17,405 bases of DNA, taken from the NCBI GenBank assembly GCA_027449525.1, contig DAIDLK010000001.1:1-17405 (forward strand), given 5' to 3'. Below are positions 1 to 8,689 of this stretch, in pieces. The stretch comes from Legionellaceae bacterium. GTDB taxonomy: Bacteria > Pseudomonadota > Gammaproteobacteria > Legionellales > Legionellaceae. The notes below the pieces were generated by a model. That model had not been told where the DNA came from, made no database searches, and saw nothing but the letters and a program-made list of their open reading frames with translations. Numbering within the stretch: position 1 is the stretch's first letter; each line of letters begins with the position of its first letter. The translations under genes and the position numbers were made by a program.

Positions 1-18
1 CGTCAACAAATACTGCAT
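1..18 (-). CDS. nuoM: NADH-quinone oxidoreductase subunit M, first six codons only
   Basis: Only the start is in the window: an ATG at 18-16 followed by codons for Met-Gln-Tyr-Leu-Leu-Thr, running off the left edge. The identity rests on position directly after nuoL (nuoL stop at 43-45), a ribosome binding site (GAGGA, 31-35) and an N-terminus that fits NuoM, an antiporter-like membrane subunit of complex I that carries one of the proton channels. Too little sequence is present to verify the family from residues alone. Confidence 0.7.
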
Positions 19-39
19 ACTATTTTTTTATCCTCTGTT
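19..39 (-). promoter_or_regulatory. nuoM translation leader with repeated AACAGAGGATA element
   Basis: Read on the minus strand, AACAGAGGATA (39-29) lies just after the nuoL stop and precedes the nuoM ATG. The Shine-Dalgarno core GAGGA sits 12 bases from the ATG, which is long; the extra distance is an A-rich run. The same bases without that run form the nuoJ leader at 2972-2982. Confidence 0.55.
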
Positions 40-42
40 GCG

Positions 43-2019
43 TTAGCTGAACACAAACCAAATTAAAAATCCGAATAAACCAATAACCATAAAGCCTACA
101 TAATGGTATAAATAGCCACTCTGCAACAGGCGAGTCGTCGTGGCACCAAAGTTCAGTAGACGAGCAAAGCCATTGACAAAAAATCCATCGATTACGTGCT
201 GATCAATCACTCGGTAAAAAAGTTGTCCCAACTTCAAGCTACCGCGCACGAAAAACCAATTGTTAAAGGCATCCACACCGTATTGATATACTAATAGTTG
301 GTACACCGGCCTGAACACTCGCGCTAAAATTGCCGGAATTCTTGGATTAAGCCAATAACCAACCCAGGCTAAACACACCCCAAGTAACGTTAGCCAGAAA
401 GCAGGAGACGTGTAGGCATGCAATAAAGGATCCAGCGGGGAGGTTATTTCGCGCGCTAAATGACCCAAGACATCATAGTGCGGCAACACAACCAAAGACG
501 CTTGCACTAAACTAGGTTGATTAAACAACATTGGCATGTACAGGATATACCCAATCACGACAGAGGGTATCGCTAAAATGACCAACGGTAGCCAAATGAC
601 CCAGGGAGATTCTTTGACATGCGAATAACCATGCTGGTCCAGGCGCGTTTGACCGTGAAAAGTCATAAAAAACGCTCTAAAAGTGTAAATTGCAGTCATC
701 AATGCGCCTAGCGTAACGCAACCATACGCATAACCACTCCCCGCAATAGTTGCCGAATGCACAGCTTCAATGATGGTTTCTTTGGAGTAAAAACCCGAAA
801 ACGGTGGGATGGCACACAGCGCCAGGCTACCTATTAAAAAGGTAACGTAGGTAATTGGCATTTTCCGCCACAAACCACCCATGCGGCGCATGTCTTGCTC
901 ATGGTGCATGCCAACAATCACCGACCCAGCGGCTAAAAACAAGAGGGCTTTAAAGCAAGCATGCGTTACTAAATGAAAAATGCCAGCGCTGAACGCAGAA
1001 ACCCCCATCGCTGCCATCATATAGCCTAACTGGGAGAGCGTGGAATAAGCAATGACACGCTTAATATCATTCATCACAATGGCTAATATGCCAGTCAATA
1101 AGGCGCCCGTGGCACCAATGATCAACACCATGCTTTGCGCCGCTTCAGAGTACTCGAGCAACGGCGAAATACGTGCCAACATAAACACCCCAGCCGTGAC
1201 CATAGTAGCAGCATGAATTAACGCTGAAATGGGTGTGGGGCCTTCCATTGATTCTGGTAACCAAACGTGTAGAGGTACTTGAGCCGATTTACCCATGGCG
1301 CCGATGTACAATAAAATACAAATGACGGTAATGGTGGGGCACGCTACCCCAGGCCATAGAATAATAGTATCCTTAAGTAAACTCGGCACATGATGAAACA
1401 CCGCGGCGTAATCAAGGCTACCTGCTGTCGCTAGCAATAAGCCTATCCCTAAAATAAAACCAAAATCTCCTACTCGATTGACCAAGAAGGCTTTTAAACT
1501 GCCCGAAAGTGCTGATTCTTTTTGATACCAAAAACCAATTAATAAATACGATACTAAGCCAACACCCTCCCAGCCAAAAAATAACTGCAGAAAATTATTA
1601 CTGGTCACTAACATTAACATCATGAAGGTAAACAGCGAAATGTAGGCAAAAAAGCGAGCATAGCCATCGTCATCAGCCATGTATCCAATGCTATAAATAT
1701 GTACCAATAACGAAACAAACGTAACAATTAGCAGCATGACAGCCGTCAGCGGATCCAGCAAGAAACCGACCGCAAACGAGTAGTTAAAGAGTGCACCGCC
1801 ATCAACCCAGGTATATAAATTGGTATTTAAATACGGAGCAGACTGAGTAAATACACTCAATGCCACGTAAAGTGAACAGGCAAAAGAAATTGCCACCCCG
1901 GTAATCGTCACGCAATGCGCGCCCCTCTTGCCAAGTTGCTTGCGACCAAAGCCAGCTAATAACGCGCCAAGCAACGGAACAAAAACGATAAGAAGACATA
2001 CCTGGTAACTATTCACCAT
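43..2019 (-). CDS. nuoL: NADH-quinone oxidoreductase subunit L
   Basis: This 658-residue polytopic membrane protein is the distal antiporter-like, proton-pumping subunit of complex I in the cytoplasmic membrane, with the long C-terminal lateral helix typical of NuoL. Visible signatures are the N-terminal complex I subunit 5 region, LFFGWEGVGLVSYLLIGFWY at about 146-165 with the conserved membrane glutamate E151, and the proton-channel segment GAMGKSAQVPLHVWLPESM at about 240-258 with K244, followed by EGPTPISALIHAATMVTAGV. Length fits the family (about 610-680). The ATG at 2019 is preceded by AAGGG five bases upstream, and only one base separates it from the nuoK stop, so translation is probably coupled. 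Nothing is broken or missing. Confidence 0.98.
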   Translation of the reverse strand: MVNSYQVCLLIVFVPLLGALLAGFGRKQLGKRGAHCVTITGVAISFACSLYVALSVFTQSAPYLNTNLYTWVDGGALFNYSFAVGFLLDPLTAVMLLIVTFVSLLVHIYSIGYMADDDGYARFFAYISLFTFMMLMLVTSNNFLQLFFGWEGVGLVSYLLIGFWYQKESALSGSLKAFLVNRVGDFGFILGIGLLLATAGSLDYAAVFHHVPSLLKDTIILWPGVACPTITVICILLYIGAMGKSAQVPLHVWLPESMEGPTPISALIHAATMVTAGVFMLARISPLLEYSEAAQSMVLIIGATGALLTGILAIVMNDIKRVIAYSTLSQLGYMMAAMGVSAFSAGIFHLVTHACFKALLFLAAGSVIVGMHHEQDMRRMGGLWRKMPITYVTFLIGSLALCAIPPFSGFYSKETIIEAVHSATIAGSGYAYGCVTLGALMTAIYTFRAFFMTFHGQTRLDQHGYSHVKESPWVIWLPLVILAIPSVVIGYILYMPMLFNQPSLVQASLVVLPHYDVLGHLAREITSPLDPLLHAYTSPAFWLTLLGVCLAWVGYWLNPRIPAILARVFRPVYQLLVYQYGVDAFNNWFFVRGSLKLGQLFYRVIDQHVIDGFFVNGFARLLNFGATTTRLLQSGYLYHYVGFMVIGLFGFLIWFVFS

Positions 2020-2020
2020 A

Positions 2021-2326
2021 TTACCCTTTTAATTGAGCCATACTATTGACGTTAATGGAGCCATTGTGACGGTACAAACGCAGCACAATAGCAAGACCAA
2101 TGGCTGCTTCTGCTGCCGCGACGGTCAAAATAAAGAAGACAAATACTTGGCCAGCAATAGCCTGATAGTAATGTGCGAACGCAATGAAATTAGTGTTAAT
2201 AGCGAGCAGCATGAGTTCTATGCACAACAACAACGAAATAACATTGCGCCGATTCAACAACATGCCCATCAAGCTAATGCCGAATAAAAAACTGCTTAAA
2301 ATAAGGTACTGCGTAACTGATATCAT
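2021..2326 (-). CDS. nuoK: NADH-quinone oxidoreductase subunit K
   Basis: NuoK is a small three-helix subunit of the complex I membrane arm and takes part in the proton path. The product starting with MISVTQYLILSSFLFGI is 101 residues, the usual size. It carries the conserved transmembrane glutamates in SLLLCIELMLLAINTNF (helix 2) and the helix-3 pattern FFILTVAAAEAAIGLAI. A TTG start six bases upstream (2332) is possible, but GAGGAG at 2337-2342 lies 10 bases from the ATG at 2326 and only 4 from the TTG, so the ATG is preferred. The gene sits between nuoJ (19-base gap) and nuoL (one-base gap). Confidence 0.97.
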   Translation of the reverse strand: MISVTQYLILSSFLFGISLMGMLLNRRNVISLLLCIELMLLAINTNFIAFAHYYQAIAGQVFVFFILTVAAAEAAIGLAIVLRLYRHNGSINVNSMAQLKG

Positions 2327-2336
2327 TTGCAAACAA

Positions 2337-2347
2337 CTCCTCTGTTA
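2337..2347 (-). promoter_or_regulatory. nuoK ribosome binding site fused to nuoJ stop (TAACAGAGGAG)
   Basis: The minus strand reads TAACAGAGGAG, where TAA is the nuoJ stop codon and GAGGAG is a strong Shine-Dalgarno site. Its 10-base distance to the ATG at 2326 decides the nuoK start over the upstream TTG. The first ten bases are identical to the nuoI/nuoJ junction at 2976-2985. Confidence 0.75.
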
Positions 2348-2971
2348 TTTTTCAGCTGGCATGCCGACTAGCGTCACGCGCTCTTCGCGCCTTGTCATGA
2401 TCTGATGCACATTATTTTGTCGTTTTGATGCTTGAGGTGGACGATGCACTAAGGTGATCGAGGCCACAATAGCCACTAGCAAAAGCAAAGCGGCTAACTC
2501 AAAAGCTGCCAGGTAGTCAGTATAAAGCACTAAGCCAAGCGCCTCGGTATTCGATACTGATGGCGCAACGGGGATCACCTCAATCAATTGAGAAAGCTCT
2601 TGCTGTTGTGTGGGCATTTTGAACCGATCACTCGGTAAGGCCTTCATTAGTACGGTGAGCAGTAGGGCGATAACCACTAAACCAAACGGTAAAATTCGTA
2701 ACCCGCGTCCCGCGAGCGTTTCTTGATCACTGTTGAGCATCATAACCACAAATAAAAAGAGCGTCATCACCGCGCCTACATAAACTAACACAAGAATTAA
2801 CGCCAAAAACTCGGCTTCAAGCAGTAGCCATAATACCGCGCTGGTAAAAAAAGCTAGTACTAAAAATAATACCGAATGAACCGGATTTTTTTGCGTAACC
2901 ACTAAGAGTGCGGCAAGCACTGTGACCGTGGCAAAAAAATAAAAAATGCTCTGTTGCAATAGATCGTGCAT
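2345..2971 (-). CDS. nuoJ: NADH-quinone oxidoreductase subunit J
   Basis: NuoJ is a five-helix membrane subunit of complex I next to NuoK and NuoA, near the quinone-linked proton path. The 208-residue product is hydrophobic with the typical helix-3 segment EAEFLALILVLVYVGAVMTL and the following FLFVVMMLNSD. Further helices lie near the N-terminus, around residues 95-110 and in the segment containing YLAAFELAALLLLVAIVASI. The C-terminal 35 residues are hydrophilic and basic, as is common. The ATG is preceded by GAGGA with short spacing, 11 bases after the nuoI stop. Length fits the family and no defect is visible. Confidence 0.97.
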   Translation of the reverse strand: MHDLLQQSIFYFFATVTVLAALLVVTQKNPVHSVLFLVLAFFTSAVLWLLLEAEFLALILVLVYVGAVMTLFLFVVMMLNSDQETLAGRGLRILPFGLVVIALLLTVLMKALPSDRFKMPTQQQELSQLIEVIPVAPSVSNTEALGLVLYTDYLAAFELAALLLLVAIVASITLVHRPPQASKRQNNVHQIMTRREERVTLVGMPAEK

Positions 2972-2985
2972 ACTATCCTCTGTTA
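2972..2985 (-). promoter_or_regulatory. nuoJ ribosome binding site fused to nuoI stop (TAACAGAGGATAGT)
   Basis: TAA (2985-2983) is the nuoI stop, followed directly by CAGAGGATAGT and the nuoJ ATG. The ten-base string TAACAGAGGA recurs exactly at the nuoJ/nuoK junction, and ACAGAGGATA plus GTATGCA recurs at nuoM with an A-rich insert between the two parts. Confidence 0.7.
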
Positions 2986-3495
2986 ACGGTATGGTTCTTC
3001 GATACGCCTATCCGCTGCAAGTTGAGTTTCCATCAAATCCCCGATAGCCAACAATTTTTCTTTGGTCATGATATTCTGCCCACGTTCCGTCATATGGTAG
3101 TGTTGAATTGGCGTTACAACAATGGAATCAACCGGACAGGACTCTTCGCATAAACCACAACTAATGCATTTAAAAGTGTCAATTTCGTAGCGCGTGGTAC
3201 GCCTAGTTCCGTCTGCCCGCATTTCAGAATCAATGGTAATAGCTAATGCAGGACAAACTGCTTCGCACAACTTACAAGCAATGCAGCGCTCTTCACCATT
3301 GGGGTAGCGTCTGAGGGCCAGCATACCACGAAAGCGCGGTGACAGCGGCGTGTGCTCTTCTGGAAATTGTATTGTTTCTTTTTTCCTAAAAAAATAGCGT
3401 CCTGTGACGGACAAACCAGCAAACAACTCCCACAACAAGAAGCTTTTTACATAATGCTGAATCATGCGATACCAATTTTTCATGTGTAAATTCAT
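2983..3495 (-). CDS. nuoI: NADH-quinone oxidoreductase subunit I, 2x[4Fe-4S] ferredoxin-like
   Basis: NuoI carries clusters N6a and N6b, which pass electrons from the peripheral arm towards N2 and quinone. With the start at 3495 (170 residues), both ligand sets are visible: CIACKLCEAVCP with C71, C74, C77 and C81, and CISCGLCEESCP with C110, C113, C116 and C120. An amphipathic N-terminal stretch (LLWELFAGLSVTGRYFF) anchors it to the membrane arm. The frame stays open to a further Met at 3558, but that would add 21 residues with no family counterpart and a 67-base overlap with nuoH. The ATG at 3495 overlaps the nuoH stop as ATGA, like nuoC/D and nuoD/E here; the ATG at 3483 (166 residues) is also possible. 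Identity is certain; the start is moderately so. Confidence 0.95.
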   Translation of the reverse strand: MNLHMKNWYRMIQHYVKSFLLWELFAGLSVTGRYFFRKKETIQFPEEHTPLSPRFRGMLALRRYPNGEERCIACKLCEAVCPALAITIDSEMRADGTRRTTRYEIDTFKCISCGLCEESCPVDSIVVTPIQHYHMTERGQNIMTKEKLLAIGDLMETQLAADRRIEEPYR

Positions 3496-4529
3496 CCAAT
3501 GGGTACAAACCAAGGCGGCACGTTTGCCACAACCATTAGGGCCGTAACCACAACCCAAACGATGCTAACCGGTATCAGTACTTTCCAACCTAACCGCATG
3601 AGTTGATCATAACGATAGCGTGGAAAAGTTGCTCTAATCCAGAGGTAAACGAACAAGAAAAATGACGTTTTAACCATCAACCACACAAACGGAGGGACTA
3701 CGAAGAAGACGTCCTCGAGGAGGGGAACGCCCTCAAACGGCGACAACCATCCGCCCATGAAAAATAACGCCAACAAAATAGAAATGGTGATCATGCTGGC
3801 GTATTCTGATAAAAAGAATAGGGCAAAGCCAATGCCAGAATACTCAACATGAAATCCAGCAACAATTTCTGATTCGCCTTCCGCCAGATCAAATGGAGCT
3901 CGGTTGGTTTCAGCGACCCCAGCAATCCAAAACACCATCAACAACGGTAATAACGGCACCATCCACCAATGCAATACCCCACCTTGCTGAGACTCAACAA
4001 TGGCCGAAATATTCATACTATTAGCCGCAAGTAAGACCCCCACTAACGCAAAGCCCATTGCAATTTCGTATGAGATGGTTTGTGCCGCACTGCGCAAAGC
4101 GCCTAGCATGGCATATTTGGAATTAGAAGCCCAACCAGCAATCAAAATACCATACACTGCCAACGAACTCATGGAAAACAGGTACAATACACCGGCATTA
4201 ATATTAGCTAGCACCATGCCCTCATCAAAGGGGATGACAGCCCAACCCACTAGTGCCGGAATGAGAGAGAACAGCGGAGCCGCTACAAATAAATAGCGAT
4301 TGGAGCGAGTGGGTACAATAATTTCTTTGCTCAGCAATTTAATGATATCAGCAATCGGTTGCAGCACCCCCCGAAATCCGACTCGATTCGGACCAATGCG
4401 CACCTGCATGTAACCAATGACTTTGCGCTCGAAGTAAGTCAAATACGCCACCGCTGCCAACAATGGTAATACGATGGCTAAAATTTTAATGACCATCCAC
4501 AAGAGAAGCCCTGCATCATGTAATAGCAT
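3492..4529 (-). CDS. nuoH: NADH-quinone oxidoreductase subunit H
   Basis: NuoH is the membrane subunit that forms much of the quinone chamber and links the redox arm to the proton-pumping arm. The 345-residue product has the family signatures YFERKVIGYMQVRIGPNRVG at about 32-51 and the acidic loop APFDLAEGESEIVAGFHVEY, whose glutamates line the quinone/proton path. Eight or so hydrophobic helices can be seen, ending in a short tail after VVVTALMVVANVPPW. The ATG at 4529 lies eight bases past the nuoG stop, with GGTTAGGACG as a stop-overlapping ribosome binding site. Length is normal and key residues are intact. Confidence 0.98.
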   Translation of the reverse strand: MLLHDAGLLLWMVIKILAIVLPLLAAVAYLTYFERKVIGYMQVRIGPNRVGFRGVLQPIADIIKLLSKEIIVPTRSNRYLFVAAPLFSLIPALVGWAVIPFDEGMVLANINAGVLYLFSMSSLAVYGILIAGWASNSKYAMLGALRSAAQTISYEIAMGFALVGVLLAANSMNISAIVESQQGGVLHWWMVPLLPLLMVFWIAGVAETNRAPFDLAEGESEIVAGFHVEYSGIGFALFFLSEYASMITISILLALFFMGGWLSPFEGVPLLEDVFFVVPPFVWLMVKTSFFLFVYLWIRATFPRYRYDQLMRLGWKVLIPVSIVWVVVTALMVVANVPPWFVPIG

Positions 4530-4537
4530 CAGACGTC

Positions 4538-6889
4538 CTAACCTTTTACCGTAATTGCACCAAATGCGTGCCCTAAATCCACCGTTTCAGGCATAGCATT
4601 CGCCACCCAAACCACATCAGGAGCTACCCTTCTATCTTTTACCAGCGGCAATGTTATCGCAATCTGGCCTTGGGATATAGTCACATCCTCACCTAAATGA
4701 TACGCCTGCACGGTATCAGGATGCATCCGAACACACGCGGTATCCGCTGCAGCACATACTTGGAGTGGCTCAGAGTGACGGACTAACGCATCGCATCGGT
4801 ACAAAGGCCACTCGCCCACGCGCACTAAGCCCGGGTAATGTCCAGGTAGTGCCTCTGGATAAAATAATTCCGTAGCGTGTGACGCATCCAGAACGCATTG
4901 ACTTTTAACATCCGACAGCACCTGCTCACTGGACTCATAGTCAAAGCCAGGCACGTGCATTAAGTTACCTAGCACGCGTAATATTTTCCAAGCAGGTCGA
5001 GCACTACCCGGTGGAGTCAACGCTCCTTTAACGCTTTGCCAGGTTTGGTTCACATTAATATAAGTCCCTGACGTTTCCGCATAGAGCCCCATCGGCAGAA
5101 TGACGTTCGCATACTCCAACATCGACTCCTGCTCAAATGCAGTCATCATCACTACAAATTCAGCCGCCAGCATGGATTGACGTGCTTGGTAAGGATTAGA
5201 AAAATCGAATTCTGGTTCCACGCCTAATAAAAAATAACCTTTTAATTTAGCTTCAAGCGCCGCCGGCACGCTTAGTCCTGGTGCATCAACAGTGATGCCA
5301 CCCACCGAGCGATGCGGCAGCATACCGGCTATCCAAGCACCGGCCGAATTCGCACCCGTTGTAATACGTAGGTGCTGTGCACCGCTGAGCTGGTTGATCC
5401 AGGCAATAAAGGTTCTTAGTAACGCGGCATCAGGGTGATTATCAATTAACGAACCAGTAACCACGGCTGATTTGGTTTGCTTCAGCGAGTGGGCGATCCG
5501 TTGGGTTACTTCATCGGGCTCAAAACCGAACACAAGCGCCTGTAAGGCTTGGGGTAATTCCTGTAAATCGTCCACCAAAGCGACAACCAATTTCGCTAGC
5601 TGCGCCGGCAAATCTTGTGGAGAAACGAGGCAGGTGACTTGCGGTTCTGCGTGTAAGTCATCGTGCACGCATGTTATAACGAATAATTGTGCGCCGGAGC
5701 GTACTGCTTTGCGCAAGCGCACGCCGGCTAAAGGTACTTCCCGTACCAATTGACAGCCTAAGAGCAAAATTGTAGCTTGATTTTCAAGTTCAGCATACGG
5801 CAGCGAACTGCTCGGCATGAGCGGCTGGTTAGCGTCATCGCGAAAATCAGTTTGTTGTAAGCGATGATCAATCGTTTGCACACCTTGATGACGCATCAGT
5901 TGCTGTAACAAGTAATAGTCTTCAACCGTGGCTGAGGCAGACGCAAAGGCAGCCAATTGGCTGGGACCGTGTTTTTCTATCACACGCAGCATACCGTCTG
6001 CAGCAAATTTTAGCGCAGTTGGCCAGTCGACTGATTTCCACTGCCCATTCGTTTTGATTTTAGGTGAATGGGCACGCGTTGTAGCATTCAAGCCGACGTA
6101 GCTGAAACGATCGCGATCAGACAGCCATACCTCGTTCAGTGCTTCCTGCTCTCTAGGCACAACGCGCATTAAGCGGTTGCGTCGCGTATGGTAATACACA
6201 GGTGATCCTAAGCAATCATGCACTGCAATCCCTTCGGTTTGCGACATTTCCCATGAACGCGCTGTGTAACGATACGGCTTAGAGGTAAGCGCGCCAACGG
6301 GGCACAAATCAATAATATTACCGGAAATCTCAGAAACCATACTGTGCTCAACGTAAGTGCCAATTTCCATGTGCTCGCCTCGCCCAATACCACCCAGCTC
6401 AGGTAAGCCAGCTATTTCCTGGCCAAAACGAACACAACGGGTGCAATGGATACAACGCGTCATTTCAGTAGAAATCAATGGGCCGAGGTTTTCGTCATCC
6501 ACCGCACGTTTTTCTTCCGCATAATTGGAATGATCACGACCAAACCCCATCGAGACATCCTGCAGCTCGCACTCACCACCCTGATCGCAAATAGGGCAAT
6601 CGAGTGGGTGGTTAATCAATAAAAAATCCATCACCGCCTGCTGAGAGCGAATGGTTTCGGTCGATTGGGTAAACACTTTCATGCCATCAGTGATGGGTGT
6701 AGCACAAGCCGGTACGGTCTTGCGTGAATTTTCGAGTTGCACTAAACACATGCGACAATTAGCGGCAACCGATAATTTTTTGTGGTAACAAAAGCGTGGA
6801 ATATGAATCCCCGCTTCATCGGCCACTTCAATGATCATCTTACTACCGTTTATTTCGAATTTTTTACCATCTATTTCTATCGTCGCCAT
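4538..6889 (-). CDS. nuoG: NADH-quinone oxidoreductase subunit G
   Basis: NuoG is the large iron-sulfur subunit of the NADH-oxidising arm. The 783-residue product has an N-terminal [2Fe-2S] ferredoxin domain (C34, C45, C48, C62), a His/Cys-ligated [4Fe-4S] site (H94, C98, C101, C107 in NHPLDCPICDQGGEC), and a second [4Fe-4S] site (C146, C149, C152 and C196 in RCIHCTRC and DLCPVGALTSKP). A molybdopterin-oxidoreductase-like domain follows, without cofactor-binding function. The region after residue 220 has a single Cys (HDCLGSP), so the extra N7 cluster known from E. coli and Thermus is not expected. The C-terminal third is more variable, as usual. The gene begins three bases after the nuoF stop with GGGGGTG upstream. 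Confidence 0.97.
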   Translation of the reverse strand: MATIEIDGKKFEINGSKMIIEVADEAGIHIPRFCYHKKLSVAANCRMCLVQLENSRKTVPACATPITDGMKVFTQSTETIRSQQAVMDFLLINHPLDCPICDQGGECELQDVSMGFGRDHSNYAEEKRAVDDENLGPLISTEMTRCIHCTRCVRFGQEIAGLPELGGIGRGEHMEIGTYVEHSMVSEISGNIIDLCPVGALTSKPYRYTARSWEMSQTEGIAVHDCLGSPVYYHTRRNRLMRVVPREQEALNEVWLSDRDRFSYVGLNATTRAHSPKIKTNGQWKSVDWPTALKFAADGMLRVIEKHGPSQLAAFASASATVEDYYLLQQLMRHQGVQTIDHRLQQTDFRDDANQPLMPSSSLPYAELENQATILLLGCQLVREVPLAGVRLRKAVRSGAQLFVITCVHDDLHAEPQVTCLVSPQDLPAQLAKLVVALVDDLQELPQALQALVFGFEPDEVTQRIAHSLKQTKSAVVTGSLIDNHPDAALLRTFIAWINQLSGAQHLRITTGANSAGAWIAGMLPHRSVGGITVDAPGLSVPAALEAKLKGYFLLGVEPEFDFSNPYQARQSMLAAEFVVMMTAFEQESMLEYANVILPMGLYAETSGTYINVNQTWQSVKGALTPPGSARPAWKILRVLGNLMHVPGFDYESSEQVLSDVKSQCVLDASHATELFYPEALPGHYPGLVRVGEWPLYRCDALVRHSEPLQVCAAADTACVRMHPDTVQAYHLGEDVTISQGQIAITLPLVKDRRVAPDVVWVANAMPETVDLGHAFGAITVKG

Positions 6890-6892
6890 TCG

Positions 6893-8173
6893 TCACACCC
6901 CCGCCACACTTGAATGCTTGTGTTTGATAAAATAATCAAACTCCGCATAAAAATGTTTCACAAAACTTTGTACCGGCCATGCGGCTGCTTCACCTAATGC
7001 ACAAATCGTTCGCCCTTCGATGTTATTGGCCACATTCACTAGTTGTTCAATATCGCCTGGCTCACCCAGCCCTGATTTAATACGATGCAGCAAACGCACT
7101 AACCAGCCAGTCCCTTCGCGACAAGGAGTGCACTGCCCGCAGGACTCATGCATGTAAAACTCAGAAACACGATAAAGCGTATCCACCATGCACGTCGTCT
7201 CATCCATCACAATGACTGCACCTGAGCCTAAACTTGAGCCGGCTTTTTGAATGCTGTCGTAATCCATGTCAAGCGCCATCATCACCTCACCGGGCAACAC
7301 GGGCATCGAGGTGCCACCAGGAATCACTGCTTTTAAGCGACGCCCGTTCAAGACGCCACCAGCAAGTTCCAATAAAGTTTTAAATGGGGTACCGAGCGCA
7401 ATTTCGAAATTGCCTGGTTTATTGACGTGTCCACTGACAGAGAAACACTTTGTCCCACCATTATTTGGCTTACCTAGATTTAAAAACCACTCGCTACCCT
7501 GTTCCAAAATAACCGGAACAGAAGCAAACGTTTCCGTATTATTGACCGTGGTTGGTTTACCGTATAAACCAAAATTAGCGGGGAACGGTGGCTTGAAGCG
7601 CGGCATACCTTTTTTACCTTCGAGCGAGTTCAGCAGCGCCGTTTCTTCGCCGCAGATATAAGCACCCGCACCAAGGTGGTTGTGGAGCTCAAAATCAAAT
7701 CCAGAATTTAATATATTTTTTCCCAACAACCCATGCGCGTAAGCCTCTCGTAGTGCTAATTCACAACGATTAAATGGTTCAACATATTCACCACGAACGT
7801 AGTTATACCCAACCGTTGCATTCATAACGTACCCGGCAATCGCCATGCCTTCAATCACTTGATGCGGGTTGTAGCGCATGATGTCGCGATCTTTACACGT
7901 GCCAGGCTCGCCTTCGTCTGAGTTACATACCACGTATTTTTGTACCGGCGCGTCTCGATTCACGAAACTCCATTTCAGTCCAGTAGGAAAACCAGCGCCG
8001 CCCCGACCCCGCAACGCCGACCGCTTTAACTCATCGATGATCGTTTTTGGCGGAGTTTTTTCTGCCAAAATACGCCGCCACGCACTGTAGCCGCCAACAC
8101 TTTCATAGGCAGCCAAGGTGTGAGGGTCTGGCAAATGCAGAGTCCGGTAACATACTTGATTCAAATTAACCAT
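6893..8173 (-). CDS. nuoF: NADH-quinone oxidoreductase subunit F (NADH- and FMN-binding)
   Basis: NuoF oxidises NADH, passes electrons to FMN and then to cluster N3. The 426-residue product has the glycine-rich nucleotide loop GRGGAGFPTGLKW (about 56-68), the FMN-site segment CNSDEGEPGTCKDRDIM (about 83-99), the second glycine-rich stretch GAGAYICGEETALLNSLEG (about 168-186), and the [4Fe-4S] ligands C345, C348, C351 (ESCGQCTPCREGTGW) and C391 (TICALGEAAAWP). Length fits the family. The start at 8173 follows the nuoE stop by 15 bases and has AAAGG upstream. All expected residues are present. Confidence 0.98.
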   Translation of the reverse strand: MVNLNQVCYRTLHLPDPHTLAAYESVGGYSAWRRILAEKTPPKTIIDELKRSALRGRGGAGFPTGLKWSFVNRDAPVQKYVVCNSDEGEPGTCKDRDIMRYNPHQVIEGMAIAGYVMNATVGYNYVRGEYVEPFNRCELALREAYAHGLLGKNILNSGFDFELHNHLGAGAYICGEETALLNSLEGKKGMPRFKPPFPANFGLYGKPTTVNNTETFASVPVILEQGSEWFLNLGKPNNGGTKCFSVSGHVNKPGNFEIALGTPFKTLLELAGGVLNGRRLKAVIPGGTSMPVLPGEVMMALDMDYDSIQKAGSSLGSGAVIVMDETTCMVDTLYRVSEFYMHESCGQCTPCREGTGWLVRLLHRIKSGLGEPGDIEQLVNVANNIEGRTICALGEAAAWPVQSFVKHFYAEFDYFIKHKHSSVAGV

Positions 8174-8188
8174 GCCATTAACCTTTAT

Positions 8189-8689
8189 TTAGGGGTACTG
8201 GTCCAACACGGCATCCAGTGTGTCAACCGTTAAGTGCTCATGATAAGCTTTATCAATTTGCATCATCGGCGCATTCACACAGGCACCTAAACATTCAACC
8301 GCGCGCAAGGTAAAGCGACCATCTGGCGTGGTTTCGTTTAACGTAACGCCAAGTTTTTCGCTTAGCGCCGTCATAATAACGTCTGATTGACGCAATTTAC
8401 ACGAAATATTAGTGCACACACTAATCAAGTGTCGACCAATAGGTTGGCGTTCGTACATGGTGTAAAAGCTAGCCACTTCGTAAACTGCAACGCGTGCCAT
8501 GCCCAGAAAATCAGCAACGGCGTCCAAGATTTCGGTTGATAGATAACCTAGTTCATCTTGTATCAACAACAGCGTACTCATAACAGCTGATTGCCTTTGA
8601 TCAGCAGGGTATTTTGTGATCCACTGCTCAATTTGCGCAAAGCAATCGGTTGAAACCAATTGTGTTAGGACCGGTACCGCATTCGTCAT
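8189..8689 (-). CDS. nuoE: NADH-quinone oxidoreductase subunit E, [2Fe-2S] protein
   Basis: NuoE is the thioredoxin-fold subunit carrying cluster N1a, which accepts an electron near FMN of NuoF. In the 166-residue product the four ligands are C92 and C97 (VCTNISCKLR) and C133 and C137 (VECLGACVNAPMMQI). An N-terminal helical part (LLIQDELGYLSTEILDAVA) also matches the family. The ATG at 8689 overlaps the nuoD stop by four bases (ATGA), with GGAG upstream inside nuoD, indicating translational coupling. No anomalies. Confidence 0.98.
   Translation of the reverse strand: MTNAVPVLTQLVSTDCFAQIEQWITKYPADQRQSAVMSTLLLIQDELGYLSTEILDAVADFLGMARVAVYEVASFYTMYERQPIGRHLISVCTNISCKLRQSDVIMTALSEKLGVTLNETTPDGRFTLRAVECLGACVNAPMMQIDKAYHEHLTVDTLDAVLDQYP

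Noticed and set aside
3496..3558. N-terminal extension of nuoI starting at the Met at 3558
   Set aside because: It adds a Cys/Gly-rich stretch with no NuoI counterpart and overlaps nuoH by 67 bases; the ATGA overlap at 3495 is in keeping with the neighbouring junctions.
4538..6680. Missing N7 cluster cysteines in NuoG as an anomaly
   Set aside because: Absence of N7 is normal in many proteobacteria and in mitochondria, so it is not a defect.
7266..7661. 131-codon plus-strand open frame inside nuoF
   Set aside because: It is opposite to a fully conserved nuoF frame, is low in family-like features and has no ribosome binding site: a shadow frame.
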